Assembly: GCA_029098205.1 (NCBI GenBank)
Contig: JAQXNW010000166.1
Location: 1-5,503, forward strand
DNA from: Eubacteriales bacterium
Lineage (GTDB): Bacteria > Bacillota > Clostridia > Peptostreptococcales > Anaerovoracaceae
Direction: 5' to 3'
Length of the DNA: 5,503 nucleotides
Shown piece after piece: positions 5,444 to 5,503 of this stretch. A program made the translations under genes and the position numbers. Within the stretch, counting starts at the first letter, position 1. Every line of letters begins with the position of its first letter. The notes under the pieces were generated by a model. It was not told the origin of the DNA. It saw nothing but the letters and a program-made list of their open reading frames with translations, and did not search any database.

Positions 5444-5503
5444 CAGCAGTTCTAAACACGTTTTCTGCCCACCTTATATCTTCATTTTATTAAAAAATAA
5501 AAA

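Noticed and set aside
5485..5502. AT-only inverted repeat TTTTATT/AATAAAA after the LuxR-type gene as a terminator
   Set aside because: The stem has no G-C pair and no following T-run; it is likely just low-complexity AT-rich intergenic DNA.

Overview
The window looks like chromosomal DNA of an anaerobic, probably Gram-positive, bacterium (a Clostridia-like Bacillota member or a Coriobacteriia-like Actinomycetota member). The evidence is strong AGGAGG-type ribosome binding sites, moderate GC with AT-rich promoters, a cysteine-rich cytoplasmic dehydrogenase and a membrane-embedded LuxR-type regulator. The assignment is tentative: there is no rRNA, tRNA or other marker. I see no mobile element, CRISPR array or RNA gene.

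Layout. Three genes read leftwards from a divergent control region. An APC-superfamily amino acid/polyamine-type permease (3818 to 2049) is followed after 69 bp by a saccharopine dehydrogenase-family oxidoreductase (1979 to 687). After a 213-bp gap rich in GC inverted repeats comes the 5' part of a LysR-family regulator (473 to the left edge), which is cut off after 157 residues. On the other side of a 386-bp AT-rich region, one gene reads rightwards (4205 to 5443): a 412-residue protein with about seven membrane helices and a C-terminal LuxR-type DNA-binding domain.

The divergent region (3819 to 4204) is the most structured non-coding part. It holds a 12-codon upstream ORF with its own Shine-Dalgarno sequence whose stop overlaps the permease start (ATGA), an 11-bp-stem hairpin, three degenerate 15-bp tandem repeats, a 20-bp dyad and a perfect 12-bp palindrome. 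The LuxR-type gene starts without a visible ribosome binding site, directly after an in-frame stop.

Working model (inference): a small nitrogenous compound, such as an amino acid, polyamine or opine/saccharopine-like secondary amine, enters through the permease and is oxidised or reduced by the NAD-dependent dehydrogenase. The divergent membrane-bound LuxR-type protein is a candidate one-component sensor for the locus, and the LysR protein a second candidate regulator. The substrate cannot be read from the sequence. The combination of membrane LuxR sensor, permease and saccharopine dehydrogenase-like enzyme is the best candidate here for an uncharacterised system.
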